From DASUPK01 sp963782345 (lineage in GTDB: Bacteria > Actinomycetota > Thermoleophilia > Solirubrobacterales > 70-9), in NCBI GenBank assembly GCA_963782345.1, contig CAWAJF010000007.1, positions 434,001-498,000 on the forward strand: a DNA stretch of 64,000 nucleotides. Reading direction: 5' to 3'. Positions 33,355-41,843 of this stretch are shown piece after piece. A program made the translations under genes and the position numbers. How positions within the stretch are numbered: position 1 is the first letter of the stretch; each line of letters opens with the position of its first letter. Under the pieces are notes generated by a model that saw only the letters and a list, made by a program, of their open reading frames with translations, was not told where the DNA came from and ran no database searches.

Positions 33355-33490
33355 TTCGCGCTTCCGGGGTTAGCTGCCGGGCTGACGCGTGGAAAGCCGC
33401 GTCGTACCGCCGGTGCTGGCGGCACTTCGCCCCAGGGACTCGGGTCCCCCGGCCACCGGCGACGGTGTGCCGGCGGTTCAGCTAGGTCTT
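33355..33490 (-). ncRNA. c-di-AMP riboswitch (ydaO-yuaA type)
   Basis: On the minus strand, ahead of the RlpA-like gene, the sequence holds the two hallmark blocks in order: GGGGGACCCGAGTCC, then GGGGCGAAGTGC, and after a pair of GC stems CCCGGCAGCTAACCCCGG AAGCGC. The 3' block is nearly the family consensus (CCGUCAGCUAACC..GUAAGCG). In actinobacteria this riboswitch controls resuscitation factors and other wall lytic enzymes; c-di-AMP usually turns expression off. Confidence 0.85.
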
Positions 33491-33628
33491 TCGAGGGTTA
33501 GATAACGGCCCCTGGCGTGAAAGTCGTGGCGGCGCCGGCCCGATTGTCAGGGACCTGACATCGTGTTGAGCGCAGGCCATCGTCCCCTCGCCCGCTCCTT
33601 GGGGCGAGCACTCGTGTTGGGAGTTGGG

Positions 33629-34375
33629 GTGACGGCGACGGAAATCGTCAAATCGCAAGACAGGGAGCTCGTGAACGCGCGCGATGACAAGCAGCTCGTG
33701 AAGGTCCTCGACCTCGATGCATCCCTGCTCGCCGCCGTGCCCGCGGACAAGCGAGGGGCGGCACGGGATGCGCTGGTCGCCACGACGGTCCACGTGGAAG
33801 TCGGCCCATGGGACGGCGAGGGCCTCGGCGAGGCTGACGCGCTGGGCCTGCTGGCGCTGGGTGGTCTGCTGACGAGAAACGTCGAAATCGCCGGGACTCA
33901 CTCGCGCGAGATCCTCGGCACCGGCGACATCGTCCGGCCCTGGGACGAGGACTCGGCGCTTGATCCCGTCCCCTCGCACACGACGTGGACGGTCCTCGAG
34001 CCCACGCGCCTCGCCCTCCTCGATCGCCGCTGGGTGCTGATGGCGGCTCGCTGGCCGGAACTCGGCGACGAGATCCTCCATCGCGTGATGCGCAGATCAC
34101 GCTGGCTCGCCGTGCTGCTCGCGATCGCGAATCTGAGAGGGGTGGAGAGCAGGGTCCTCCTCCTGCTCTGGCACCTCGCCGGCAACTGGGGCAGGGTGAC
34201 TCCGTCCGGGACGCTGGTCCCCTTCGGGCTCACCCACGAGGTGATCGCAAGCCTCGTCGGTGCAAGACGTCCCTCCGTCACCACCGCCCTCGCCGCCATG
34301 GAGCGCGACGGGAAGCTTCAGCGCGTGGAAGAGGGATGGCTCCTGCACGCCGATCCGCCCACGTCAGGCGGCTGA
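33629..34375 (+). CDS. Crp/Fnr-like transcriptional regulator, second copy
   Basis: About 248 residues. GTG 33629 chosen for the GGGAG 7 bases upstream; GTG 33671 is possible. Same architecture as the protein at 25094: N-terminal beta roll without a cAMP cassette (GGLLTRNVEIAGTHSREILGTGDIVRPW), dimer helix (RVLLLLWHLAGNWG), and a winged helix FGLTHEVIASLVGARRPSVTTALAAMERDGKL. The recognition helix (ARRPSVTTAL) closely matches that of the other copy (TRRPTVTSGL), so the two may share sites. Divergent from the RlpA/M23 operon. Confidence 0.85.
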   Translation: MTATEIVKSQDRELVNARDDKQLVKVLDLDASLLAAVPADKRGAARDALVATTVHVEVGPWDGEGLGEADALGLLALGGLLTRNVEIAGTHSREILGTGDIVRPWDEDSALDPVPSHTTWTVLEPTRLALLDRRWVLMAARWPELGDEILHRVMRRSRWLAVLLAIANLRGVESRVLLLLWHLAGNWGRVTPSGTLVPFGLTHEVIASLVGARRPSVTTALAAMERDGKLQRVEEGWLLHADPPTSGG

Positions 34376-34430
34376 CACAAGAGCGGCCGGGTCCGAATCT
34401 TTGCTCGGGATCGGCTGTTAGCCACACTCG

Positions 34431-35162
34431 ATGCACATCGCTTCACACAGGCCGATCGCCGCCGTCGCCGCTCTTGCGCTGTCGGCCATCGCCCTCGCGG
34501 CTTGCCTCAACGTCGACAAGGCGGCGGCCGGCACGACCGTGCTCGGGGCGACGGGCGCGGCCGAGGCAGGCTGTCCGCAGCATTGCCTGGTCGAAGCGCG
34601 CGTGACCGGTTTTCAGACCTCCATCGGGCGTCGGCGCGATCCGTTCGTCACCCCCGCCCGCGGCCGGATCGTCGCCTGGTCCATCAAGCTCGGCATGCCC
34701 CGGCGACGGGACATCAAGGGGTTCAACCGGAAGTTCGGAGAGTCGAAGGCGAGGATCTCCATCCTCAAGCGTGTGCGCTCGAAGCGGCGCGCTGGACGAC
34801 CCCGGCCCACCTACCGGCTTCTCCGTGAGAGCCCTGTGGTGAGGCTGCGTGCGCTGTTCGGAAAGCTCACCACGATCACCCTGCCGCGCCCGCTCAAGGT
34901 CGGGCGAGGCCAGGTCGTCGCGTTGACGATTCCGACCTGGGCACCCACATTCTCGGTCCTCGACTCGAAGCGCAGCCGGTGGCTCGCCAGCCGGTCGGCG
35001 ACCAGGCGGAGGGGCGGCTGCGTCACGGCCGATGGGTTCGCCAATCTCCACGCTGGCGGCCCGGATCAGAAGCTCGGCTCATCGCGCGTATTCGGCTGCG
35101 CGTACCACGGCGCTCGCCTTCTCTATTCCGCCAGGTTCGTCAAGCGGGGAACCCGCCCGTGA
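34431..35162 (+). CDS. exported protein, unknown
   Basis: 243 residues. N-terminal signal with a possible lipobox-like end (ALAACLN) though the spacing fits LAAC lipobox at residues 22-25. The body has a CPQHCLVEARVTGFQ start, a highly basic middle (SILKRVRSKRRAGRPRP), a TLPRPLKVGRGQVVALTIPTWAP beta-rich part and two more Cys. Looks like a beta-sandwich surface protein. No family recognised, but similar exported basic proteins are common in this type of genome. Independent gene. Confidence 0.65.
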   Translation: MHIASHRPIAAVAALALSAIALAACLNVDKAAAGTTVLGATGAAEAGCPQHCLVEARVTGFQTSIGRRRDPFVTPARGRIVAWSIKLGMPRRRDIKGFNRKFGESKARISILKRVRSKRRAGRPRPTYRLLRESPVVRLRALFGKLTTITLPRPLKVGRGQVVALTIPTWAPTFSVLDSKRSRWLASRSATRRRGGCVTADGFANLHAGGPDQKLGSSRVFGCAYHGARLLYSARFVKRGTRP

Positions 35163-35195
35163 GGCGCACGACGCGATTCGCAGCTACCCCGCCGG

Positions 35196-35582
35196 TTATC
35201 GATCGGTGAGCAGCTCTCCGTAGCCGAGCATCCGCATCAGCCCCGCAACCTGATCTCGAGCGCCATGCAGCTCGACGCCAAGGCGGCAGCGATCGCCTTC
35301 GCGGACCAGCTCGGTGAGCGCACGCGCACCGTTCAGGTCGATGAAGTCGAGGCCCACCAGCTCGACGATCACCGGGCGCCCCTCATTCAACTCCGTTCTC
35401 ACCGCCTCGAGCAGCTCATTTCCGGCGGAGTAATCGAGCTCTCCCCGCAGCATGACCGCGGTCCAACCCCGCTGGCGCCGGACCGAGATCGCGCAGACGG
35501 GGAGGGCTCCCGACGGGCCGACGTCCTCGGCCGGCGCCCCCGATCGGGCGGTTCTCGAGGAGCTGTCCAGTGACCGGAACAC
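35196..35582 (-). CDS. STAS-domain protein with substituted phospho-site
   Basis: 128 residues. STAS fold of anti-sigma-factor antagonists: TAVMLRGELDYSAGNELLEAV, RPVIVELVGLDFIDLNGARALTELV, then GVELHGARDQVAGLMRMLG. In SpoIIAA-like proteins the loop reads D-S-S-G with the second Ser phosphorylated; here it is D-L-N-G with Asn84 in that place. The protein may be locked unphosphorylated or use another mode. GTG start preceded by AGGGAG. No anti-sigma kinase gene nearby. Confidence 0.88.
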   Translation of the reverse strand: MFRSLDSSSRTARSGAPAEDVGPSGALPVCAISVRRQRGWTAVMLRGELDYSAGNELLEAVRTELNEGRPVIVELVGLDFIDLNGARALTELVREGDRCRLGVELHGARDQVAGLMRMLGYGELLTDR

Positions 35583-35698
35583 CGTGACTCCCTTTACAAA
35601 CCCTGCCGCGGAGCGACGCTGCGGGCGGTGCCCGCCGGTGGTCAGCGTGCTGACAGCCCTCCGCAGCGGCGGCCGCCGGGGCTGGTTTGGCTTCTGAG

Positions 35699-37585
35699 AT
35701 GCGACGCGCGGAAAGACGAACGCTGCAGCCCCGGGTGGCGCTCCTCATCCTCCCTGCCATCGCCATCTCTCTTGCGGCGATCCTCGCCCAGCCGAGGGCG
35801 GGCGGGGTCGCCGCCGCGGGCCCGAAGTCCAAGCCAAACGTCATCCTCCTGGTGACCGACGATCAGACCCTTCAGGAGATGAGCGGACTGCCTCAGGCCT
35901 CGGCGCTGATCGGCGGGCAGGGGGCCACCTTCAATCGCGCGTACATCTCGTATCCGCTCTGCTGCCCGGCGCGCGCATCGATCCTGAGCGGCGAGTACAT
36001 GCACAACCACAACGTCCGGGGCAACAGCCCGCCAACCGGGAGCTGGTCGCGCTTTCATGACCTCGGCACCGAGGCGAGGGATCTTCCGACCTGGCTGCAG
36101 GCCGCCGGCTACTACGACGTCCAGATCGGCAAGTACCTGAATGGATACGGAGGCGCGCCTCCACCGACCCCACCCGGATGGAACGAGTGGTACGGAAAGC
36201 TCTCCGAATACGACGAATCCGCCCCCGGCGGAAAGATCTACTACGACTACCGCCTGCGCGAGGATCCGCCCCCGAAGGGTGGGGTTCCGTGTCCGAGCGG
36301 CGACCCCGCTGGACCCGGCAAACCCTTCACGTGCCACTACGGCGAAGCCCCCAGCGATTACCAGACCGACGTGATCCGCGAGAAGGCGGTTGAGGCGATC
36401 CACCGGCTCAGCGGCCCGTCGGCCGGACAGCAGCCCTTCTTCCTCAACATCGACTTCAACGCTCCGCATCCGCCCTACGTCGCTGCGCCGAAGTACGCCG
36501 GCAGCGAGGCGGCCACGCCGATCGCCGAGCCGGCGGGGACGAACGAGCCCAACATGACCGACAAGCCGTGGTTTCTGCGGCGGCTGCCGAAGCTGGGCGC
36601 CGGCAAGCTCGCCCTGATCACCCAGCGCCGGCGGATCAGGCTGGAGATGCTGCACAGCGTCGACGACGCGATCGCCTCGATCGTCCAGACCCTGGCAGCC
36701 GACGGCCAGCTGGACAACACCTACCTCTTGTTCACCTCGGACAACGGCTACTTCAACGGCGAGCACCGCATCCGGCAGGGGAAGTACCTGCCGCACGAGC
36801 CCTCGAGTCACGTGCCGCTGATGATCCGGGGCCCGGGAATCCCCGCGGGCTCCGTCTCCGACGAGCTGGTCTCAAACGTCGACATCGCCTCCACCGTCGC
36901 CGAGGCCGCAGGCGTCGCGCCCGCGCTTCCCCAGGACGGTCGCTCGATGCTCCCCTTCGCCCGCCAGGCCGGGCTTCGCTCGGCTCGGCCCATTCTCCTC
37001 GAAGGAGACACGGGACCGAGCATCGACGACGAGGGAATCGAGGGCCCAAGCGCGCAGGATCCTGCCCTCCGGCGTTATGCGAAGAGGGTGCACCGGCAGA
37101 AGAAGAAGCTCCGGCATCGCTGCCGCAAGCTCAAGCGGCGGAACCGCAGGCGTGCGCTCCTCTGCTACCGGCGCGGCGTCCGGAATATCGAGCAGGAACC
37201 GGTCGACAAGGCGTACAAGCTGAAGGCACCGGCATACCGCGGCATTCGAACGGACCGATACGCGCTCTTCCTGTACTCAACCGGTGAAGTGGAGCTCTAC
37301 GACATGTGGACGGACCCGGACCAGCTCAAGTCCGTGGCCAAGAACCGGCGTTACCGGCGGGTGCGCTCGCAGCTGCTCGGCGAGCTCGACAAGCTCGCTC
37401 GCTGCTCCGGCGCGTCCTGCTCCGCGGCGGTCGCGCCGGATCCCGTTCCCGCCACGAAGCTCTGGCTTCGCTGCCGCTCACGCAGGTTCCGGCTGGCGGC
37501 AAAGAGCAAGTGCCGCCGGGCCCGCACTCGCGCCCGGGCCCGCGCTCACGCCCAGGCCCGTGCCCGCCGGCGGCTTCACGCGTGA
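35699..37585 (+). CDS. exported sulfatase
   Basis: 628 residues from ATG 35699. Signal peptide (VALLILPAIAISLAAILA), then a sulfatase fold: NVILLVTDDQ metal ligands, formylglycine motif CCPAR (Cys88-Arg92, CxPxR), QIGKYLNGY, and DNGYFNGEHR. Hydrolyses sulfate esters after Cys-to-formylglycine conversion; natural substrate unknown. An unusual insertion is rich in Lys/Arg (about 455-490) and the C-terminal 50 residues are almost all Arg/Ala. No formylglycine-generating enzyme is in the window. Stop overlaps the next gene as GTGA. Confidence 0.92.
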   Translation: MRRAERRTLQPRVALLILPAIAISLAAILAQPRAGGVAAAGPKSKPNVILLVTDDQTLQEMSGLPQASALIGGQGATFNRAYISYPLCCPARASILSGEYMHNHNVRGNSPPTGSWSRFHDLGTEARDLPTWLQAAGYYDVQIGKYLNGYGGAPPPTPPGWNEWYGKLSEYDESAPGGKIYYDYRLREDPPPKGGVPCPSGDPAGPGKPFTCHYGEAPSDYQTDVIREKAVEAIHRLSGPSAGQQPFFLNIDFNAPHPPYVAAPKYAGSEAATPIAEPAGTNEPNMTDKPWFLRRLPKLGAGKLALITQRRRIRLEMLHSVDDAIASIVQTLAADGQLDNTYLLFTSDNGYFNGEHRIRQGKYLPHEPSSHVPLMIRGPGIPAGSVSDELVSNVDIASTVAEAAGVAPALPQDGRSMLPFARQAGLRSARPILLEGDTGPSIDDEGIEGPSAQDPALRRYAKRVHRQKKKLRHRCRKLKRRNRRRALLCYRRGVRNIEQEPVDKAYKLKAPAYRGIRTDRYALFLYSTGEVELYDMWTDPDQLKSVAKNRRYRRVRSQLLGELDKLARCSGASCSAAVAPDPVPATKLWLRCRSRRFRLAAKSKCRRARTRARARAHAQARARRRLHA

Positions 37586-38664
37586 GAGGCCGCCTTCGCG
37601 CATTTGCGCTCGCCGCGGTGGCGGGGATCGTCCTGCTGGGTGCGGCGGACCCGGGCAGCGCCGCCGCCAGATCCTCGGCCTGCCCTGGTGCGGTGAAGAC
37701 CCTCAGCCCGCGGGGGCCGGCCGCGGCCCGGTTCACCATGCTGGTCAGGGTCAACAAGCCGAGCAATGCGCTCACCTATGCGAGCCCCGACGAGGCGGCC
37801 GGCGGGCTCGGCGGACGGATTCGCCCGCAGGACGTGTTCATCGTCAACACGCGGTTCCGGAACTCCTCTCCCTCGACCTGGACGCAGATAGTGGCCACCC
37901 TGCGCTCGGCGTTTCCATGCAACCGGATCGTCACGCTCAATGGGCTCGGAGGCGATCCCAGCGCACCGGGCTACGCCCTCGCCCTCGTCGACGCCCCGGG
38001 GATCTGGGGCGTGCTGACCGACTGGGAGCAGGATGACTGGAAGGCCGCCAGGCTCTCGAATCCGTTCCTCGGCACGTGGACGGCTCGCTTTCGCCGCGCG
38101 CAGAAGCGGGTGCGTCGCTGGATGGGCCGGTTGACGGCCCGTCTGGCCGCCTCGCCGAGGACACGGTGGAGGCGGGTGGGGCTCGTCCCCCAGCGGCTGC
38201 GCAAATGGGACTACGGCCTTCTGGCCAGGGGGATCAGCGGGCCGCAGCGCCAACTCGCGCCGCGGCGACGGGGAATCGAGAGCGTCCAGTCGCAGGACGC
38301 CTGCGCCTTCGGAGGCCCGCATGCGATGGCCTCCGCCGCCCGGGGCCTGCGCCGCCAGTACAAGCGAGCAAATTTCCACAGAAAGAAGAGAAAGGTCCGG
38401 GGGCGGCGCCGGTATGCCCGGAGAAAGTGGCGCACCCAGCCCGCCAATCTCGGCATGCAGATCTCGTTCACCGGGATCCCCGAAGCCGGGGCGGCGATGG
38501 CGCTGCTGCGGACCCCGCCGCAGGTGGCGGCGTGGTGCACCCGGGCCGCCCTCAGGCGCGGCGCCGGCGCCTTTCTCTACTGGGCCTCGCCGGAGTCGAT
38601 GCGGCTCCTCTTCTCGACCCCGGTGATCTGCGCCCTGCGGCCGCCCAGGAGCGGAGCGTGCTGA
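37582..38664 (+). CDS. secreted protein coupled to sulfatase
   Basis: 360 residues from GTG 37582, which overlaps the sulfatase stop. Signal peptide (LRAFALAAVAGIVLLGAADPGSA), then a domain with TFxxxVRVNKPSNALTYASPDE-like strands, GIWGVLTDWEQDDWKAARL, a basic helical insertion (YKRANFHRKKRKVRGRR) and an LGMQISFTGIPEAGAAMALLRTPPQVA segment near the end. The alternating strand/helix order with conserved Asp/Glu suggests a TIM-barrel glycosidase-like fold, but I do not recognise a family. Translational coupling suggests a shared secreted task with the sulfatase. Confidence 0.75.
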   Translation: MRGRLRAFALAAVAGIVLLGAADPGSAAARSSACPGAVKTLSPRGPAAARFTMLVRVNKPSNALTYASPDEAAGGLGGRIRPQDVFIVNTRFRNSSPSTWTQIVATLRSAFPCNRIVTLNGLGGDPSAPGYALALVDAPGIWGVLTDWEQDDWKAARLSNPFLGTWTARFRRAQKRVRRWMGRLTARLAASPRTRWRRVGLVPQRLRKWDYGLLARGISGPQRQLAPRRRGIESVQSQDACAFGGPHAMASAARGLRRQYKRANFHRKKRKVRGRRRYARRKWRTQPANLGMQISFTGIPEAGAAMALLRTPPQVAAWCTRAALRRGAGAFLYWASPESMRLLFSTPVICALRPPRSGAC

Positions 38665-38746
38665 GCTCGGGCTGACAGCGAGGGCGTGGAGGCGGGTGGT
38701 CGGCGCGCTATCCGTAGGAAGCCACACCCAGATCCTCGGTGCGGCG

Positions 38747-39058
38747 CTAGGCCTGTCGCAGCAGCCCGGAGACCGCCTCGGCCAGCCGCTTCCCGGTCGC
38801 CGTCAGCCGGTACTCGGCGTGCGGCGGCCGGCCGGGCACCAGCCGCCGCTCGACGATCCCGGCGGACTCGAGCTGATCGAGCCGGTCTGACAGAGTCGTC
38901 GGGGAGATCCCGGGCAGCGACTGGCGGAACTCGTTGAATCGGGCTGCGCCGCTGGAGCAGGCATAGATCGTGCCCAGCGTCCAGCGGCGCTCCAAGAGGG
39001 CCGCGACGGAGCGGACCTCCGAGGGAACCGGCGCGCAGCTACGACATCGTGGCGACAT
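38747..39058 (-). CDS. HxlR-family transcriptional regulator
   Basis: 103 residues from ATG 39058. HxlR winged helix: ALLERRWTLGTIYACSSGAARFNEFRQSLPGISPTTLSDRLDQLESAGIVERRLVPGRPPHAEYRLTATGK. The N-terminal CRSC pair could be a redox switch as in YodB/HypR-type members, which sense thiol-reactive compounds. Its start overlaps the end of lon by 20 bases on the same strand, so it is likely cotranscribed. Confidence 0.88.
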   Translation of the reverse strand: MSPRCRSCAPVPSEVRSVAALLERRWTLGTIYACSSGAARFNEFRQSLPGISPTTLSDRLDQLESAGIVERRLVPGRPPHAEYRLTATGKRLAEAVSGLLRQA

Positions 39059-41330
39059 CCGCTCCGCGCTCAGCCGGCTCGAGCGCATGCTCGAGGACCT
39101 CGTCGATGCTCATCACCATGTGGAAGGTCATCTGCTCGCGGACCTCCTCGGGGACCTCATCGAGATCGCCGCGGTTTCGCTCCGGCAGGATCACCTCGGT
39201 CAGCCCGGCCGCGTGCGCGGCGAGCACCTTCTGCTTCAGCCCGCCGATCGGCAGGACGCGCCCCTGCAGCGTCACCTCGCCGGTCATCCCGACGGTGTGC
39301 TTCACCGGGCGCCCGCTGAGCAGCGACGCGAGTGCGGTTGTCATCGCCGTTCCCGCGCTCGGGCCGTCCTTCGGAATCGCCCCGGCGGGAACGTGGACGT
39401 GAAACTCGCGCGCGAAATCGGCGCTGTCGATGCCGAGCTCGTCGGCGTGCGAGCTGACGTAGGAGAGCGCGATCCGCGCGGACTCCTTCATCACGTCGCC
39501 CAGCTGACCGGTCAGCACCAGGCCCTTGTCGCCGTCCATGGCGGTCGCCTCGATGAAGAGGACGTCCCCGCCGGTGCCGGTGACCGCCAGGCCGGTGGCC
39601 ACGCCCGGGATCGCCGTGCGCTCGACCGACTCCTGGAAGAACTTCTGGCGGCCGAGGGCGTCGACCACCTCATCCGTCTCGACGGCGATCGGAGCCTCAG
39701 CCTCACCCGAGGCGATCCTGGTCGCCTCGCGGCGGAGCAGCTTGCCCAGCTCGCGCTCGAGCTGGCGCACGCCCGCCTCGCGGGTGTACTCGGTGATCAC
39801 CTTGCGGAGGATCGCGTCGGAGGCCTCGACCTCCTCCGGGCGGAGCCCGTTGCGCTCCACCTGGCGCGGCCAGAGGTAACCGCGGGCGATCGCCAGCTTC
39901 TCCTCGGTCGTGTAGCCGTCGAAGCTGATCACCTCCATTCGGTCCAGCAGGGGCGCCGGGATCGTGTCGAGCATGTTCGCCGTGGCCAGGAAGACGACCT
40001 CGGAGAGGTCCACCTCGACGTCGAGATAGTGGTCGCGGAAGGAGTGGTTCTGCGCCGGGTCGAGCACCTCGAGCAGTGCCGCGGAGGGATCACCTCGCCA
40101 GTCGGCTCCGACCTTGTCGACCTCGTCGAGCAGGATCACGGGGTTCATCGTCTTCGCGTCGCGCAGCGCGCGGACGATGCGGCCGGGAAGCGCACCGATG
40201 TACGTGCGCCGGTGGCCCCGGATCTCGGCCTCGTCGTGGATCCCGCCCAGCGAGAGGCGAACGAACTCGCGCCCCAGCGAACGGGCGACGGACTCGCCGA
40301 TCGAGGTCTTGCCGGTCCCCGGAGGGCCGACCAGGGTGAGGATCGCGCCATTCGCACGACTCTCCTCCTCGACGCCGCGCTCCTGGCGGAGCTTGCGCAC
40401 CGAGATGAACTCCGTGATCCGCCTCTTTACGTCCTCGAGGCCGGCGTGGTCGCTGTCGAGCACCTCGCGGGTGTGCTTGGGGTCGAGCTTCTCCTCGGAG
40501 CGCTTCGACCACGGCACGGCCAGCAACCAGTCGAGGTAGCTGCGGATCATCGATGACTCGGGCGACTGCTCGCCCTGGCGCTCGAGGCGCCGCAGCTCCC
40601 GCTCGGCCTGCTCGGCGACCTCCTCGGGCATCTCCGCCTCGGCGATCTTCTTCTCGTACTCGCCGATCAGGTCGGTTTCGTCCTCGCCCAGCTCCTTGCG
40701 GATCGACTCCATCTGCTTGCGCAGGAAGTACTCGCGCTGCTGCTTCTGGGCGCCGGAGTCGACGTCGTCGCGGATCTTGACGCGGACCTGAAGCTCCGCC
40801 AGGCGCTCGCGCTGCATCTCGACAGCTAGCTCGAGCCGCGAGGTGACGTCCAGTGTCTCCAGCAGCTCCTGCTTCTGCTCGCGCGTCAGATCGGGGCTGA
40901 AGGCGGCCGTGTCGGCCAGCGCTCCGGGCTCCTCGATGGAGCGCAAGAACGCGCCGATGCGGTCGTCCGCGCCGCGCAGCTCGAGGATCTCCTCGACCAC
41001 AGCGCGGTACTCGCGTACGAGCTCGTGGCTGCGCTCGTCCTCAGGGTGGCCGTCGTGGATCTCCTGCACCTCGACGCGCAACTCGTCGCCGTCGCCGGAC
41101 TGCGCGGCGCCGGCCAGGCCGCGATGGAGCCCGACGACGGTCGCGGCCCATCCGCCGTTCGGCAGCTGGGCACGCTCGACCACCTCGGCCACGACGCCGA
41201 CCCGGCCGAACTCGCCGTTCTGGCGCGGCAGCAGGAAGACACGGTCATCGTCCCCTGTGGCGATCGGCAGGGTGGCCGTAACGCCGGGGAACACGATCGC
41301 TTCGTCGAGCGGAATCAGAAGAAAGGTCAT
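39039..41330 (-). CDS. lon: Lon ATP-dependent protease
   Basis: 763 residues from ATG 41330. Full LonA layout: N-terminal substrate-binding domain from about 4 to 200, coiled-coil middle, AAA+ module with GPPGTGKTS (about 337-345), Walker B VILLDEVDK, sensor/arginine region GDPSAALLEVLDP, and a C-terminal protease with the Ser-Lys dyad in PKDGPSAG and GGLKQKVLAAH. The N-terminal domain is short by about 30 residues compared with E. coli. Degrades misfolded and regulatory proteins. A 20-bp palindrome 16 bases upstream suggests repression. Confidence 0.97.
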   Translation of the reverse strand: MTFLLIPLDEAIVFPGVTATLPIATGDDDRVFLLPRQNGEFGRVGVVAEVVERAQLPNGGWAATVVGLHRGLAGAAQSGDGDELRVEVQEIHDGHPEDERSHELVREYRAVVEEILELRGADDRIGAFLRSIEEPGALADTAAFSPDLTREQKQELLETLDVTSRLELAVEMQRERLAELQVRVKIRDDVDSGAQKQQREYFLRKQMESIRKELGEDETDLIGEYEKKIAEAEMPEEVAEQAERELRRLERQGEQSPESSMIRSYLDWLLAVPWSKRSEEKLDPKHTREVLDSDHAGLEDVKRRITEFISVRKLRQERGVEEESRANGAILTLVGPPGTGKTSIGESVARSLGREFVRLSLGGIHDEAEIRGHRRTYIGALPGRIVRALRDAKTMNPVILLDEVDKVGADWRGDPSAALLEVLDPAQNHSFRDHYLDVEVDLSEVVFLATANMLDTIPAPLLDRMEVISFDGYTTEEKLAIARGYLWPRQVERNGLRPEEVEASDAILRKVITEYTREAGVRQLERELGKLLRREATRIASGEAEAPIAVETDEVVDALGRQKFFQESVERTAIPGVATGLAVTGTGGDVLFIEATAMDGDKGLVLTGQLGDVMKESARIALSYVSSHADELGIDSADFAREFHVHVPAGAIPKDGPSAGTAMTTALASLLSGRPVKHTVGMTGEVTLQGRVLPIGGLKQKVLAAHAAGLTEVILPERNRGDLDEVPEEVREQMTFHMVMSIDEVLEHALEPAERGADVATMS

Positions 41331-41345
41331 CGCTAAGTCCAATTT

Positions 41346-41365
41346 CTGTAGTTAGTCCACTACAG
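41346..41365. promoter_or_regulatory. palindromic operator upstream of lon
   Basis: CTGTAGT, six bases, ACTACAG: perfect 7-base arms beginning 16 bases ahead of the lon start. It resembles the HAIR heat-shock operator (CTTGAGT-N7-ACTCAAG) in layout but not in every base. Confidence 0.6.
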
Positions 41366-41383
41366 GATAGCGACCGCCGCCGA

Positions 41384-41755
41384 TCAGCGGCGACCCCGCT
41401 TGCACTGCCAGAAGGCAACCTCGCCGCCGTTCGGCGTCGAGACCACGCTGCGCCATCCGTCGCGCCCCTCGCGCGGACCGAGGAGCACCTCTCCGCCGAG
41501 TTGGCGGGCCTGTTCCGTCGTCCTCGTCACGTCCGGGACGTTCACGTACGGCAGCCAGAAGGATGGCTTGGCCTCGGACTCGACGACCCCGCCTCCCACC
41601 CCGTTGCCCATCCCCAGCGCCAGGTACGAGCCCGAGCCGACGTGGACGCGCTCCGGGCGCCAGGCGAACAGCCGCGCGTAGAACTCGACCGCACCCCGCG
41701 GATCGCCGGTATGGAGCTCCAGGTGGATCACGGGATTGGCAGCCCTGGAATTCAT
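41384..41755 (-). CDS. VOC-family (glyoxalase/bleomycin-resistance-like) protein
   Basis: 123 residues, one VOC module dimer unit: NPVIHLELHTGDPRGAVEFYARLFAW, VESEAKPSFWLPYVNVPDV, GEVLLGPREGRDGWRSVVSTPNGGEVAFWQ. The metal-site His of the first strand and Glu of the last strand are visible. Sequence like this occurs in glyoxalase-like proteins with unknown ligand. Divergent from the ECF sigma gene and upstream of lon. Confidence 0.88.
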   Translation of the reverse strand: MNSRAANPVIHLELHTGDPRGAVEFYARLFAWRPERVHVGSGSYLALGMGNGVGGGVVESEAKPSFWLPYVNVPDVTRTTEQARQLGGEVLLGPREGRDGWRSVVSTPNGGEVAFWQCKRGRR

Positions 41756-41843
41756 TCCCTGTCACTGTGACCGGCCGCTGTGCGCAAATTCATCGGTCCG
41801 GCGATTAGTTTCCGCGGTGGCGTCCGTCTACTCTCCAGAAGCG

